Shown one piece after another: positions 1 to 11,706 of a stretch of 64,000 nucleotides of DNA (its first letter is position 1; each line of letters starts with the position of its first letter). The DNA is from Adineta vaga (lineage: Eukaryota; Rotifera), in contig CP075494.1 of NCBI GenBank assembly GCA_021613535.1, positions 13,206,001-13,270,000 on the forward strand, written 5' to 3'. The notes below the pieces were generated by a model. The model saw nothing but the letters and a program-made list of their open reading frames with translations, was not told the origin of the DNA and made no database searches. The position numbers and the translations under genes were made by a program.

Positions 1-70
1 ATCAAGATTGATAATTATCTTTGACTATAAAGAAAGGCAGATCATATCGATATTTTGATATTTATAACAA

Positions 71-1834
71 ATGAAAGCAGCGTGTCTTGGTCATCAATAT
101 TTAAATGTTCAATCTTTTAACGAAAATGACATTTTTTTCACTGGTGGTCGATTTCGTGTTGGTCGAAGACATCAACGACGACGATCAAAATTACAACCCT
201 ATGATAATCAAAGAGAACCATCGTTATCAGCTTCCGATCCACTTTCACGTCGATCTATTGCAATTATTGAACAATCAAAATCAGATACAACATCAAAATC
301 TCTCTTTGGACGAAGTTATAGTGCATCACATGATCTCTATGTTGTTAATGAACTACAACCAATTCGTAAAGTCCAATCTCAACATACCGATGGGGGTGAG
401 TCATACGAATGAATACATTAAAGGAAAATTCTCTTTTTTGTTTTGTTTTTCTAAGACCATAAACCATATTCGTTGAAAGCAATTATAAGTAAACGACATG
501 GTACGTATCAGTATCAAATAATTAGAAGTTATGTACTAAAATAAATTGAATTTTAGGAAATCAAAATGAAGATGATAAATTAAGTAGTCGTGTACGACGC
601 TTCTATAAGAAACAAGATGATCTCATTGATTCTTTACAAAAACTTCATGAACAGACATCATTGGAAGTTAAAAAAGAAAAGAAATCTTTAAATAAACAAA
701 AACGTTATACTGAATGGCTTATTCGAGCAACATTACTTTGTAATGTGGTATGTTTATCTATTAAAATATAAAGATGACTTAACTGAAAGTTATTCTATTT
801 CTATAGGCATTATTAATCGCTAAAATTGTTGCTGCAGTTTTCTCTCGATCACTTTCAATCATTTCTTCTGTAGTAGACTCAGCAGTTGATTCTGCTTCGG
901 CGTGTGTACTCTATTGGGTTGTGCGTGCTATTAAAAGACGCGATCCTTATACCTATCCAGGCGGTAAGGATTTTCATACTTTTTAAAAAAGTAAATAATT
1001 GTGACTCTATATTTCAGGTCGAACTCGATTGGAACCAGTTATTATCGTTATTCTTTCCGTTGTTATGGTTTCAGCATCTGTTCAAGTTATTTATGAATCA
1101 ATCGAATCTTTAATCAATGATATTCATCATTTTACGAACAATGGAACTGATCTACGTGAGATTGAGATGGGACCAGCCCCAATAACTGTCATGTGTATAA
1201 CTATTGGTAGATATAGATTAGTTCTTTGTTGTTTAAAACTGTGAATTTATTATTTAGTTAGTAAAGCTGTTCTATCATTTCTATGCTATCAAGTAACGAA
1301 TCCAACGATGTATGCTGTTGCACAAGATCATCGTAATGATGTTTTTTCAAATCTTATTGCACTTATATGTGGTATCGTAGGTAAGAAAAAGAAATTTGAA
1401 CTCGATTTCATCTTATAATTAACTCTTTTATAGCTGCAAAAGCACTTGATGGTTCTATTAAACAAAGAGAAGTTGTTGTCATTGATCCAATTGGTGCTAT
1501 TATTATATCTCTATATATTATCTTCTGTTGGTTAAGACAACTTCGTGAACAAGTACGAAATTTAAGTGGTTATAAAGCTAAACCTGAATTTTTACAAAAA
1601 ATAACATGGTTAACATTACATCATTCTCCTTTGATACAAAAAATAGATACAGTTCGAGCATTTCATTTTGGTACATCATTTTTAGTAGAAGTTGAAGTTA
1701 TTCTTCCCGAAACAATGTCACTGAAAGAAGCACATGATATAGGTGATGGTTTACAAAATAAATTAGAAAGTATCCCGGACGTCGAAAGAGCATTTGTTCA
1801 TTTAGATTATATGGTCGAAGCTTTGGAATATTAG
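71..1834 (+). CDS. Cation diffusion facilitator (Mn-type CDF / metal tolerance protein)
   Basis: Six exons (71-395, 557-747, 807-963, 1018-1206, 1258-1380, 1434-1834) join in frame at GT/AG borders to give a 461-residue protein. The basic N-terminus is followed by membrane segments. The first metal-site helix carries DSAVD (exon 3) and the fifth helix carries DHRND (exon 5). This paired DxxxD arrangement is typical of manganese-type CDFs rather than the HxxxD zinc class. The cytoplasmic tail (about residues 380-461) contains TSFLVEVEVILPE and VERAFVHLDY, which match the CDF dimerisation domain. The family exports or sequesters divalent metal by proton antiport in Golgi, endosomal or plasma membranes; manganese as substrate is inferred from the motifs. 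The ATG at 71 is the first in frame. An upstream exon outside the window cannot be excluded. Confidence 0.85.
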
Positions 1835-2090
1835 ATTGACTATTCATACAAAAAATAAACTTTATTATTATTTCTTTTTTAAAAAAAATATAAAATTATT
1901 CAAGCCAAGAAATGAATGAATCGTTGAGATTTCAGCTATTCTATCATCTTTTAGTTATTCTAGCAATACTTTTCTTATACTTTTTCTGAATGATTGGTAG
2001 CCGACAAAATCAACGATAGATAATGCTCAAATAAAATTTTCATACAAAAGATGTGTGATCTTCATTGTATACACATAGTCTTAAGATCGA

Positions 2091-2161
2091 TCCGACGTGG
2101 TCTAGTGGTTAGGATTTCTGCCTTTCACGCAGGAGGCCCGGGTTCGATTCCCGGCGTCGGA
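2091..2161 (+). tRNA. tRNA-Glu (UUC), copy 1
   Basis: A 71-nt cloverleaf. The 7-bp acceptor stem is TCCGACG/CGTCGGA. The anticodon loop CTTTCAC gives anticodon TTC. The T arm is CCGGG-TTCGATT-CCCGG, and the internal promoter boxes are intact (TGGTCTAGTGGTTAGGA as A box, GGTTCGATTCC as B box). There is no intron and no encoded CCA. A T-run a few bases downstream (2167-2171) can act as a Pol III terminator. Confidence 0.97.
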
Positions 2162-2299
2162 ATTTCTTTTTGCCTTTATTCATTCGTAGCAATACTATTT
2201 GTGCAAATTATTTTTATTTTGACAAAATTTAAGTTGTTTTTTTTTGTTCGGTTGAAGGACAGCCAAAGGTTATTTGTTATGAAGCAATGTAAAAGACAG

Positions 2300-2370
2300 T
2301 CCGACGTGGTCTAGTGGTTAGGATTTCTGCCTTTCACGCAGGAGGCCCGGGTTCGATTCCCGGCGTCGGA
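2300..2370 (+). tRNA. tRNA-Glu (UUC), copy 2
   Basis: This 71-nt sequence is identical to the tRNA-Glu copy at 2091-2161 and lies 138 bp downstream in the same orientation. The similarity extends only a few bases past the 3' end (AATTTCTTTTT), so the flanks are otherwise unique. A long T-run from about 2374 supplies a Pol III terminator. Together the two form a small local tandem cluster. Confidence 0.97.
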
Positions 2371-2685
2371 ATTTCTTTTTTTTTCTTAATTTGAAAAAAA
2401 TCCGATGATAAAGTGTTAGAGAATGTAATGTGTAAGATAACTATTGCAATATTTCAAGCATGCTTAAAATAAAAATATGATGTTGCTTCTTTTCAATTAA
2501 TCGGTAAGAATCATGTGATTATAATTGTATGGTTATACATGTGAATGTATCTGTCTAAACGTTCTGGTTGAGTAAATCGATCATCGACGAGAGAAAAACA
2601 GACAAGTCACCTTGAATGTTTTCTTTATTTTCTCTTGTATATTTCTTTTTTACTCATACAAATTAAAAGAAAAGATCAAGTAAAT
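2371..2685. other. Spacer between tRNA-Glu copy 2 and the LITAF gene
   Basis: AT-rich spacer of 315 bp. No reading frame, RNA gene or repeat can be supported. It must contain the promoter and 5' UTR of the LITAF-domain gene, but no TATA-like or other element stands out. Confidence 0.5.
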
Positions 2686-3325
2686 ATGTATAATAATTTC
2701 TCACCAGCAATGCCGCCACCGGCCTACGAATCATTACCACCAAATTATTATACACAACCGACATATTCTAATCAATATGAACAACCGTCATACTTTGATA
2801 ATACATACAATAATCAACCATTACAATCGATATATCAAGGCGTTCCGCAACAATCACTACCACCATCGACTTATATGGTACCTACTCAATCTCCACCTAT
2901 GTACGCACCGGTAGCACAACCAACATCTTACACACCACCTGTCGTACAACAACAACAACAACAACAACAACAACCTTCAAATAACAATCCGAGTAATGAT
3001 ATAATCTATTTCTGATTCATATGACTATTAATTCTTCTATTTAGAATCATCTACAAATAATTCAGCACCTCCTGGTACACCTTTTTCTAAAGGTTATAAA
3101 TGGCCACGTAAATCAATTGATATAATATGTCCACAATGTGGAGCCACAGTATTAACGCGTGTAGAAACATCCATTACTATTATTACTGTTATTGGAGCAG
3201 TTCTTCTATTTCTATGCACTTGTATATTAGTTTGTCTGCCATTCTGTGTACCGGCTTGTAAAAGATCGTCTCATTATTGTCCCTATTGCAATAGTGTATT
3301 AGGTGTACGAAAGCCGCTTCAATAA
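2686..3325 (+). CDS. LITAF-domain (SIMPLE-like) endosomal membrane protein
   Basis: Two exons (2686-2992 and 3045-3325) give 195 residues. The N-terminal half is Pro/Tyr/Gln-rich with a PPAYE-type motif (PPPAYESLPP) and a poly-Gln stretch, which may recruit WW-domain ubiquitin ligases or ESCRT. The C-terminus is a LITAF domain: a CPQC knuckle, a hydrophobic Cys-containing segment (about 25 residues of VIGAVLLFLC type), then HYCPYC. Together these form one zinc site around a membrane-inserted helix. LITAF proteins sit on the cytosolic face of late endosomes and lysosomes. I chose ATG 2686, whose context is good, because the open frame upstream of it reads as 5' UTR. An AATAAA overlaps the stop codon. 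The gene converges on USP40, 141 bp away. Confidence 0.85.
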
Positions 3326-3466
3326 AAGAAAAAGTGATCTAGTTAAATTTATCACAATTTTTTTTACAAAAAATTCAATAGACCTTCTGGAATGAGTAGT
3401 TTCTTTTTTTCAGTATAAAAAATATTTATATATAAATAATCGTACTGTGTTCCAATTCAATAAAGA

Positions 3467-6400
3467 TTAATTATCAAAATCATCAACATTAATTCGCATT
3501 GTATTTTGCGGTGATTTTCGACGTCCACTATTTCCATTTTGTTGATTACGATCATTATCGGCTCGATTTCGTTCACGATTCGTTCTTTTCTGTTCTTTTT
3601 CATGGTCAATATCATGTCGTTTTGTTTTATCATATTGCGTGTCGAAATCATCACTGGTCAAATGTTCACCTTCTAATACACCAATAACTGTCATATCAAT
3701 TAATTTATATGGTTCAAGTTTAAGATTAATATTCGGTGTTTTTGATTTCTTCGGTGTTGCCAATGGATCAATTATCAGCCATTGTGCACGTTCTGGAAAG
3801 TATCGTGCCAAGGTTACTTTATTAATCATTGATTTTAATGAAGATAAGATTTGTTGTTCAAGATATTCATATTTAAGTATAGCATTGTCTTTGAATGATA
3901 AAAGAAGTTCAAATTGTTGTTGAAAAGAGTTATTCAAATTATTTTTCGAATGAACGATGTTAAGTAGTAAATCTTTTTTATTTAAAGATTCAGGATGAGA
4001 TAAAATATCGAAAGCATACGAACATAAATCACGTACTTTAGCTTGTCTAAAAAGAAAAACATTTGGTTATTATCATCGATTTCAAAAGAATGCTTACTTA
4101 AGAGTTGTAAGAATTGGTTCATGAATAATTGTAGTTGGCTGATCATCTGCAATATCATAAAGACGAATAAATTCATAGGGTTGAGCAGTAGTTTCATAAT
4201 TTATTGGAACTTTGAAATCAATCGATTTAGCAATACGTTCACGAAGAACATTAAATGGAGATGTAATAGGTAATTCAAATCGTTCATTGATTTCAATCAA
4301 TTCAAATTTTATTGAAGTATGAACTAAATAAGATGAAAATGATTTTCTGATAAAATATCATTCATATCGAAAGATTATTTCATACTCGCTTCAACAGGTT
4401 TATAATATTTGTTAATAATTTGATAAATTCGTAATCGAACATGATTTCTTGGCGCAACACTACCAGATCGAATAGTTAATTGGATACCATTTGTTAGTCC
4501 ATTCACAACTAAATTTTGATCGAAATCATTCAATGGTGGACCATCATCGATTAATGATGGTTTAACTTCACATAGATGATATTCATTTTCATTATCTAAT
4601 GAGAACAACCAATGGCTAGAATGATGATTTCTATATGATTTACTTACCATTCATATGAAGTCCTTGTTTAATCAGATGCCATAGATCAGTTAATGTAATG
4701 CTACAATCAACAATTAATTCCAATGGATTTGGTTCACGATCCGATTGAATCGAAATTAAAAGTTCATTCTCTTTCAATGCTTGACCAATCTTTAGACAAA
4801 GATTTGTATGATTTTGTTTAAAATCAATTGTATCTACTGTTTGATGATCATATACTAACATGACAAGAAGGAGAAGAAAACACATAGAATGTGTCTATGA
4901 AAAATAAAGAGAAATTTAACTTACAAGGGATTTCAGCTAGATCTGAATCATCATCAATGTATAATCGACACATAGATGGACCTAATGATAAACCAAATGC
5001 TTCAATTGCTCTGCGTTTAACTTCACCGATCAGCTAGAATATGAAAGGAAGTTTCTTTTTTCCCAGTAGTTTATCTCTTCGTAAACTTACCGTTGTATTA
5101 AAACAACTACAAGTCATTGGTTTTGTGTTAGTTAAATCAATATTATTCCTAATTGTTAATGATAATTGAGTTTTGCTCATATTTGTATTATTCGATGAAG
5201 CATCTTTCCAACTTGGTACACTAAAAGAATCAATAACGAGTAAAGATGAAAATAGATATGATATAATTGCTCACAAAGAATTTTTATTGTCAATTCCTAA
5301 TGTATCACCATCATGTAGATGTAATTGTGCTAAAGTTTGTTTTTCTTCATCAATTTTATATTCACGTCGTGATTTACGATTATTTTTTTCTTCTAAATTC
5401 AATTTACCCATTCTAACTTGTCGTAAAATTTGTTGATCTTCATATTGATAATAATCTCGAAAGAGAGTTTCCTTTAATTCAGCTAATGTTGTATTTTTTG
5501 ATATATGTCGAGTCGTTTGTAAACGTGATGCATGAAGATGTGCATCAGGAAAACCATAGACTATATTCAACATAATTGGTTCAAATTCTTCACCTTGAAT
5601 AATGGTATTCGGTAAGATCGATGAATTTTTGAAGACAATTAAATTTCGATAAATCGAGAGATCATTTTTATCTAATGTAAGATCATCATCAACATTGACT
5701 AATTCACTAATGACATGTAATTGTCCAGAACGAAGTTTTTTCGAAGTATAAAAATGTGTGTCATCACCATATAGATTCTAAAAGAAATCGATAAGAATAT
5801 ATGAGAAAGAAAAGATGAAATATGTACTTTTAAAAGCGAAATAAATTCATTTGTTTTTGTTCGTTTATCAAGTGTATGTTCACCATATGGATCGGGAAAA
5901 AGCATTTGATTAGCATTATTTAAATTTAATCGACAACCATCAATAACTTCAAACCAATCACTTGGATAGATTGTTACTGGTAATTGATTTTGATATTTTT
6001 CATAGATTTCACTAGAAGAAAATTATTTATTCGCTTATCTTATTTCTTTCGTATTCTACCGTTTTTCTTCTAGAATTTTATTTTTTTCTGCAATTTCTTC
6101 GATTAACCATTGAGGTATAGAATAGGCAGTATCCGAACAATCCATACTTGAGTCATTTTTCTTTCGCGAACTTTGTAATCTATAGAATAACATATAGGCA
6201 CAATCATTTAATCCATAATGTCTTTGAATATGCTGTTGTGTTACACATGTTACACTTGAATCATCAAAACAAAACCAATGTTCATTTTCATGACCATTTG
6301 TTTCTGGTTTTTCGATTTGTGATGATTCATAATCCATATCAATAACTTCATTGTCATCCACATCCATTTGTTCAACTAATCGAACACGTTTATCATCAAT

Positions 6401-8320
6401 ATGAAAGACTTCAGGATGATTACGAAGAAACTAGAGAAAGCAGCATCATCATCATCAACGATGAATATTCATTGAAAGAAAGAAAATAATATTACTTTTG
6501 TAAAAGCACCATTAGAATTACGAGTACGACTCCAAGGAATTGTAGTATTTTCTCGGTAAGTCTAAAAGAATAAAATGAAATAATGGGTTTTTTCTTTAAA
6601 AAAAACAAACTTTTAAAAGATCATCAATAGTAAACCAATCATCGCATGATAATAATATTGTACGAAGTAATTCAATTCTCTTTGCTATTTCTTCTTCCGA
6701 TTCGACAGGTTCGTTTGTAGTGGAGTTTTTAGTGGTACGAGAATTGCTATTCGGCGTACTACCATTGCGAGTATTCGTTGTCTTTTGTTTATTTGATGAT
6801 TTCGTCTATGAAATATTTTCATGTAAACGACGTTCCAATCAAATTCAATTATCAATACACAGAACTTACTGTAGTTGTTGCTGACGGTGGAGGACGTATC
6901 CATGTACCGATTTGATCGATATCTTTAATATAGCCATAATAATGTCCTGAGTAACATGTACCTTTATGAATAACAACCGCGAATAGTTCATAATTCGATT
7001 CAATTACAGAATCCTAAATTGAATAGATGTGTATTATCTGATTCAATATCGATATTAACTTCAACATACATCACAAAATTCTTTCAAATCAATTTCAAAT
7101 GGAAATTCATAACGTGTCGTTTTCTTCAATCGATTACCCGTTTTAATATCATAAACGAATCTTTGCAATGGTAGAGTTAAAATCGGTGGTAATTTACTTA
7201 TTTTTGCCCACTAAAAATTTCAACAATAAGAATCACACTCATATCCTTTCGTTTCTTATTTTGTTTTTACTTTTTCAGCATCACATAATGTATTTGCACA
7301 TGAGGAACATCGATATTGATTATCACCAATTAAATGTTCATGAATAGTAAACATATTTGCAAGAGATGTTTGTAAATTTGGACTATCTTGTACAACTAAT
7401 GGTAAATCATGATAATCTTCCTTTAGAGAAAAAAAGAACAAATGATTTATTCAAATTTGTGCGAATTTTTTCAAATTTATTACTATTCGTTTGAAAATAT
7501 TCTGACATTTTTTGCATTGAGTATAATTTATTGTTGAACCTTCATAACACGTACGTATTAAATTAGATTGTTTTGTTCCTTGTAATGATTTTTGAATAGC
7601 ATCAAACAGTAATCGATTTAATTCATGAACATCTTGATGATCGAACGTCTATTGTGAAATGAAATCGAAATCAAAATATTCTCATCGAAAGATAAAACAA
7701 ACTTCATTCGATTGCCAACCAAAACTATCGGTTAATCGAATAGATGAACATGCTTGTTGATTGAGTAAGAACATTTCAGCAAAGAGACGTTGCAATTCAA
7801 CTATAATTTTACGAACCTAATGAAAAAATTAAAACAGGTAAATTGGTGTGTAAGAGAAAATGATGCATTACTTTTAAAGTCGTTCCACTCGATGGCGTTT
7901 GACTTGAATCAGTAGAGATAGATGAAAGATTAAGATCTTTCGCAGATAGACTAAAAAGAGGTTCTAAACGAAAACAGAATAATAAGAATAAACAAAATGT
8001 CATTTACTTACCACGAAATTCTGGTGTAAAAAGTAGTGTTTGTATAAGAGCATTAAGATAACTAAAAGTGAAATGATGATTATCAAAATCTCACAATCCT
8101 TCTCAATCTTACCAAGTTCCTCCTTGATTTTGTAAACCACATAAATTTGTTTCATTTCGTGATGTTGGAGGTTTCTCCACTGTAGATTTAGAATTCGTAT
8201 TCGATGTTACTTGATAAGTAACTAAATGTTTATTTAATCATTTCTTTTTTTCTAACTATATCAATTACTTAACTTACATTCTCCCTCTCCACCTTCATCG
8301 CCGAAGAGACCTTGTAACAT
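3467..8320 (-). CDS. USP40: Ubiquitin carboxyl-terminal hydrolase 40
   Basis: A deubiquitinase gene of roughly twenty small exons. It starts at ATG 8320-8318 (MLQGLFGDEG, compare the short acidic start of animal USP40) and ends at TAA 3469-3467. The catalytic core is complete. The Cys box reads GLQNQGGTC followed by YLNALIQTLLFTPEFR, with the catalytic Cys codon split by an intron (8114-8113 and 8061). Next come SFGWQSNE and a zinc knuckle, YRCSSCANTLC (about 7270-7320). The His box is CYSGHYYGYIKD (about 6910-6960). AYMLFYRLQ closes the core at about 6190. Downstream are ubiquitin-like modules (HLHDGDTLGID near 5290) and a C-terminal block, ARYFPERAQWL. That ending matches USP40 rather than USP47. 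The protein should be about the length of animal USP40 (around 1.2 thousand residues). Not every exon phase was checked. Confidence 0.8.
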
Positions 8321-8415
8321 CTTATTCTTAATCTAAAAAGAAAAACAATGTTTCAAAATATCATCCTAATCATGAAAAGAGAAAAAAAACAATGGAAATA
8401 GAAAAGAAAAACGTT

Positions 8416-8913
8416 TTAATGATCACCAGCTTCTTTGTTTGTTTCTAAAAATTTCTCATACTGTTTTTCCGTCATTAATGTTGAAGATAGATTCTTTTTT
8501 TCTTTCTCATCAATCATTGCTTGAACAAGCCAACCATTTTCATATGGACTTTTATTAATTAGATCAGATTCATTTTGTAATTTTTCATTTATCTTTGATA
8601 TTTCACCATCGATTGGCATGTAACAATCGGAAACAGCTTTAACGGATTCTAATGTTGCAAATGTATCATCACGTTTTAATTTTGTACCAACTGATGGTAA
8701 TTCACAATAAACAACATCACCAAGAGCACGTTGAGCATGATCACTAATTCCAATACGAACTTCATTTGGTTTTTTACTTGTATCAAGCAATTGTATCCAT
8801 TCATGTTTTTGAGTAAAATAACGTTCTTGGTAAATGCATTTTGTTAAATGAATTTGACGTATTGGTTGAAATTGAAGAGTACGACGAAATAGTAAGAATG
8901 ATAGAGCTGACAT
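8416..8913 (-). CDS. GCSH: Glycine cleavage system H protein, mitochondrial
   Basis: A single exon of 165 residues. An Arg-rich amphipathic N-terminus (about residues 1-25) looks like a mitochondrial presequence. The mature part begins near RYFTQKHEW. The lipoyl-lysine motif ESVKAVSD is intact (about residues 88-95), preceded by GDVVYCELP and followed by NENG-like SPYENGWL. H protein carries the aminomethyl intermediate between the P, T and L proteins of glycine decarboxylase. Length and motif spacing are normal for the family. The gene is divergent from ANKZF1, and 341 bp separate the two start codons, so they may share a bidirectional promoter region. Confidence 0.93.
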   Translation of the reverse strand: MSALSFLLFRRTLQFQPIRQIHLTKCIYQERYFTQKHEWIQLLDTSKKPNEVRIGISDHAQRALGDVVYCELPSVGTKLKRDDTFATLESVKAVSDCYMPIDGEISKINEKLQNESDLINKSPYENGWLVQAMIDEKEKKNLSSTLMTEKQYEKFLETNKEAGDH

Positions 8914-9254
8914 TGGAATGAGATCTTAAAATTAAAAGTTAGAGCGCAACAATTAAGTCGTGGATTTTAGTCGACGTATGCGTGGTGTCATAATCAAACT
9001 TCATCGCGATACGCGTTTTATCGTAACCAATCGATGACTAGTATGAATCATCATCATTGAATTGTATGGTAAAAGTTTTGAATTGATTCTTTTTTTACTT
9101 GAGTCATGTATATTACCTAAATTTCGTCATTTCTTTCGTAAGAACATTTGTTTGAAATCGAGAATGACTTGAGATTTAAATACATGTAAAACAATTCATT
9201 CTTACCTGTAAATATTTTCTGATATTTTTCTAGTCAAGAGAGTATTTTTTCTTC

Positions 9255-11706
9255 ATGGCATCATTTAAACAGTTAAAATTATTCGTTGACAAAGAACTTG
9301 ATCAATGTTTACGAAATGTTGTTCGACCATTTACTGAACATGTCTATTTCCCTGAAACACCAATAGATCCACTTGGCATCGAGAGTATGCTTTGAAAAAA
9401 TAAAACGAATCTTCCTTGATTTGATTCTTTTTCCTTCTTTTCTAAGAACATCACCAGGAAAGTCAATTACAGACTTTATCGATTTCGGATACATTAGCAT
9501 GTGCAACTTGTCAAGTACAATTTACTGAACGACCAGAACAGGTTTCTTTCTATTTCTATACTTAGAAAAAAAGTCAATCTAACTGTGATTTTCTTTCTTC
9601 ATTCGATTAAATTAGACAATTCATTTCAAATCCGATTGGCATCGATTTAATTTGAAAAGAAAACTTCGTAATCAACCTCCATTTTCATCTGAGAAATTCG
9701 AAGATATGGAAAGTAGGTTACTTGAAAATATTCCATATCATTCATATCTTCTCATTCACTTCTAGAGGATATATCAAGTATATCCGGAAGTGATTCATCC
9801 GCTGATGATTTAAGTGATACCGAAAATTCATTCAATGCATCTAATGATGGTTCTTATAATTCATGTGCTAGAAATAATCCAAAAATTGTTTTAACATTAA
9901 ACGATGGTCGTCATTTGTCATTCTATAGATGCCTTCTTCATGGAAAGAAGGTACATATCGAAAATCTATCTGAATTAAACTTATGTGATTTCGAGTATTT
10001 AGAATTTTCCTCAGGAATCTCAAGAATTGATTATTACTGCACAAAGACTTCCCTTATGTGTCTATTGGTGTGTTGTAATGGCTGCGGGCGGTCATTTTGC
10101 AATCGCATTATTTGAACGTGATAAAATTATTCAACATAAAACGTTTCATAAATATATCATTCGTGCTAAACAAGGATCAGCACAATCAGCACATGATCAA
10201 AAAACAGGTGGAAAAGCTCGATCAGCTGGTGCTAATCTTCGTCGTCAAAATATGCTTCATTTAAAACAAGTAAATTCAATTGCAATACTATCTTTCACAA
10301 TCATTCATTGAATTTTGCTATTCTAAAATAGAAAATTCAAGAACTTTTTATTTCATTAAAAAGTGAAATGCAACGTTGTTCATTGATCTTCGTTCGAGCA
10401 CCAAGTTTCAATCAACAATTATTATTTAGTGATAAGAATGCTCCATTATCAACAACTGATCCAAGGTTTGAATAGAAAAAATGTTATTTGATCAGATTAA
10501 ATGATTTGAGTCTTTTTCTTTTTTTGAAGAATTCGTTCAATTCCATTTGCGACACTTCGACCAACTTTTAGTGAAATCAAACGAGTTTATGATCAGTTAA
10601 CAAAGATGGAACTTTATCGTAAGTTGACTGTCAATTCATTAAATATTTATATCTATGAAATCATTTGATTATCTAGCGGAAGATTATCAATTTCAAAAAG
10701 TTGAACAAGAAAAATCATCAATAACAAAAACGAAATTATCAATAGCAAAGAAAACGACTGCAGATTCATCCTCGGATTCTGAAGATAATTCTGGTTTGTT
10801 TCTTTTTCTAACTTATTCCAACTAAGATTGTATCTTGATTTGAATTAGATGATGAAAATGAACAACCAACAGCTAAGCAAACTGTAAAGAAACAACCTAT
10901 CGTACCACCAACACCAACTGATCGAAAAATATTGCGTAAGATCATTTCCTATATTTTAAAACTAAACGTCAATATTTTTGTTTTTCTTAGCTGCCGAAGA
11001 TCTAACCGTTTTTAATGAATTATTTACTGCTTGTCGTCTAAATGATACTCAACGATTTGATGATATAATTTCACGTTTACGTGTTTTGAAAACAATCGAA
11101 AAATTTCCTTCAACTATCGATATACTTAATTATCAAACTGCTGGTAGTCTCGATACACTTTTACATATTACAAGTGAGCGTGGTCACTTGAAATTAATTC
11201 AACGTTTATTAAACGAAGGTGCTGATCTAGCTCTAGCAAATCAACGAGGAAAATATCCGTATAATTTATGTAAAAATAAAGAAACGAAAGAAATCTTTCG
11301 TCTATTTCGAAATGATAATCCAGATAAATATGATTATAATCTTGGTCAAGTTGCTCCAAGTATAACAACGGAAGAATTAGAACGACAACGTATAGTCGAA
11401 CGTGATCGTCGTCGTCAAACGAAAAAACGTCGAACAGACAAACAGCGAAGTGATCAAGAAAGACAATTGCGAGAACAAGAAGAAGAAGAACAACGAGCAG
11501 CTTTTCTCGCATTATCCGATGTTGAAAAACGAACATTAGCTGTGCATATGAATTTTGAAACAAACAAACGTGATGAATTACATTTAGGACGTTGTTGGCA
11601 ATGTGCAAAAAAGATTTCCGATGAACCGTTTACTTATTTTGATTATAAATTTTGTTCAACAGCTTGTTTGAAAGCACACAGGACGAAAACTAAAACATCT
11701 GTTTAA
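9255..11706 (+). CDS. ANKZF1: ANKZF1/Vms1-type peptidyl-tRNA hydrolase (ribosome quality control)
   Basis: Multi-exon gene starting at ATG 9255 (MASFKQLKLF) and ending at TAA 11704-11706. Domains in order are: a C2H2-like zinc finger (CATCQVQF in 9447-9541, then HFKSDWHRFNLKRKL from 9616); an acidic Ser/Asp linker; and the VLRF1 release-factor-like domain at about 9890-10310, with AAGGHFAIALFE and AKQGSAQSAHD. The Gln of that last motif is the expected catalytic residue. Then come SAGANLRRQN, two ankyrin repeats (LLHITSERGHLKLIQRLL), a charged coiled coil, and a C-terminal Cys/His zinc module, CWQCAKK...FCSTACLKAH. The family, with p97/VCP, cleaves stalled nascent chains from tRNA on 60S subunits. 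The order matches animal ANKZF1 throughout. Confidence 0.88.

Noticed and set aside
2051-2314. An 87-codon frame running through the first tRNA
   Set aside because: It overlaps a well-formed tRNA-Glu gene and ends in low-complexity sequence; not a protein gene.
3467-8320. Identity as USP47
   Set aside because: The core resembles USP47 and USP40 alike, but the C-terminal ARYFPERAQWL block, the WFCFDDSSV...AYMLFYR segment and the short N-terminus fit USP40 better.
11168-11608. A 146-codon minus-strand frame
   Set aside because: It is the antisense of the ANKZF1 ankyrin and coiled-coil exon, whose codon pattern and motifs are clear.
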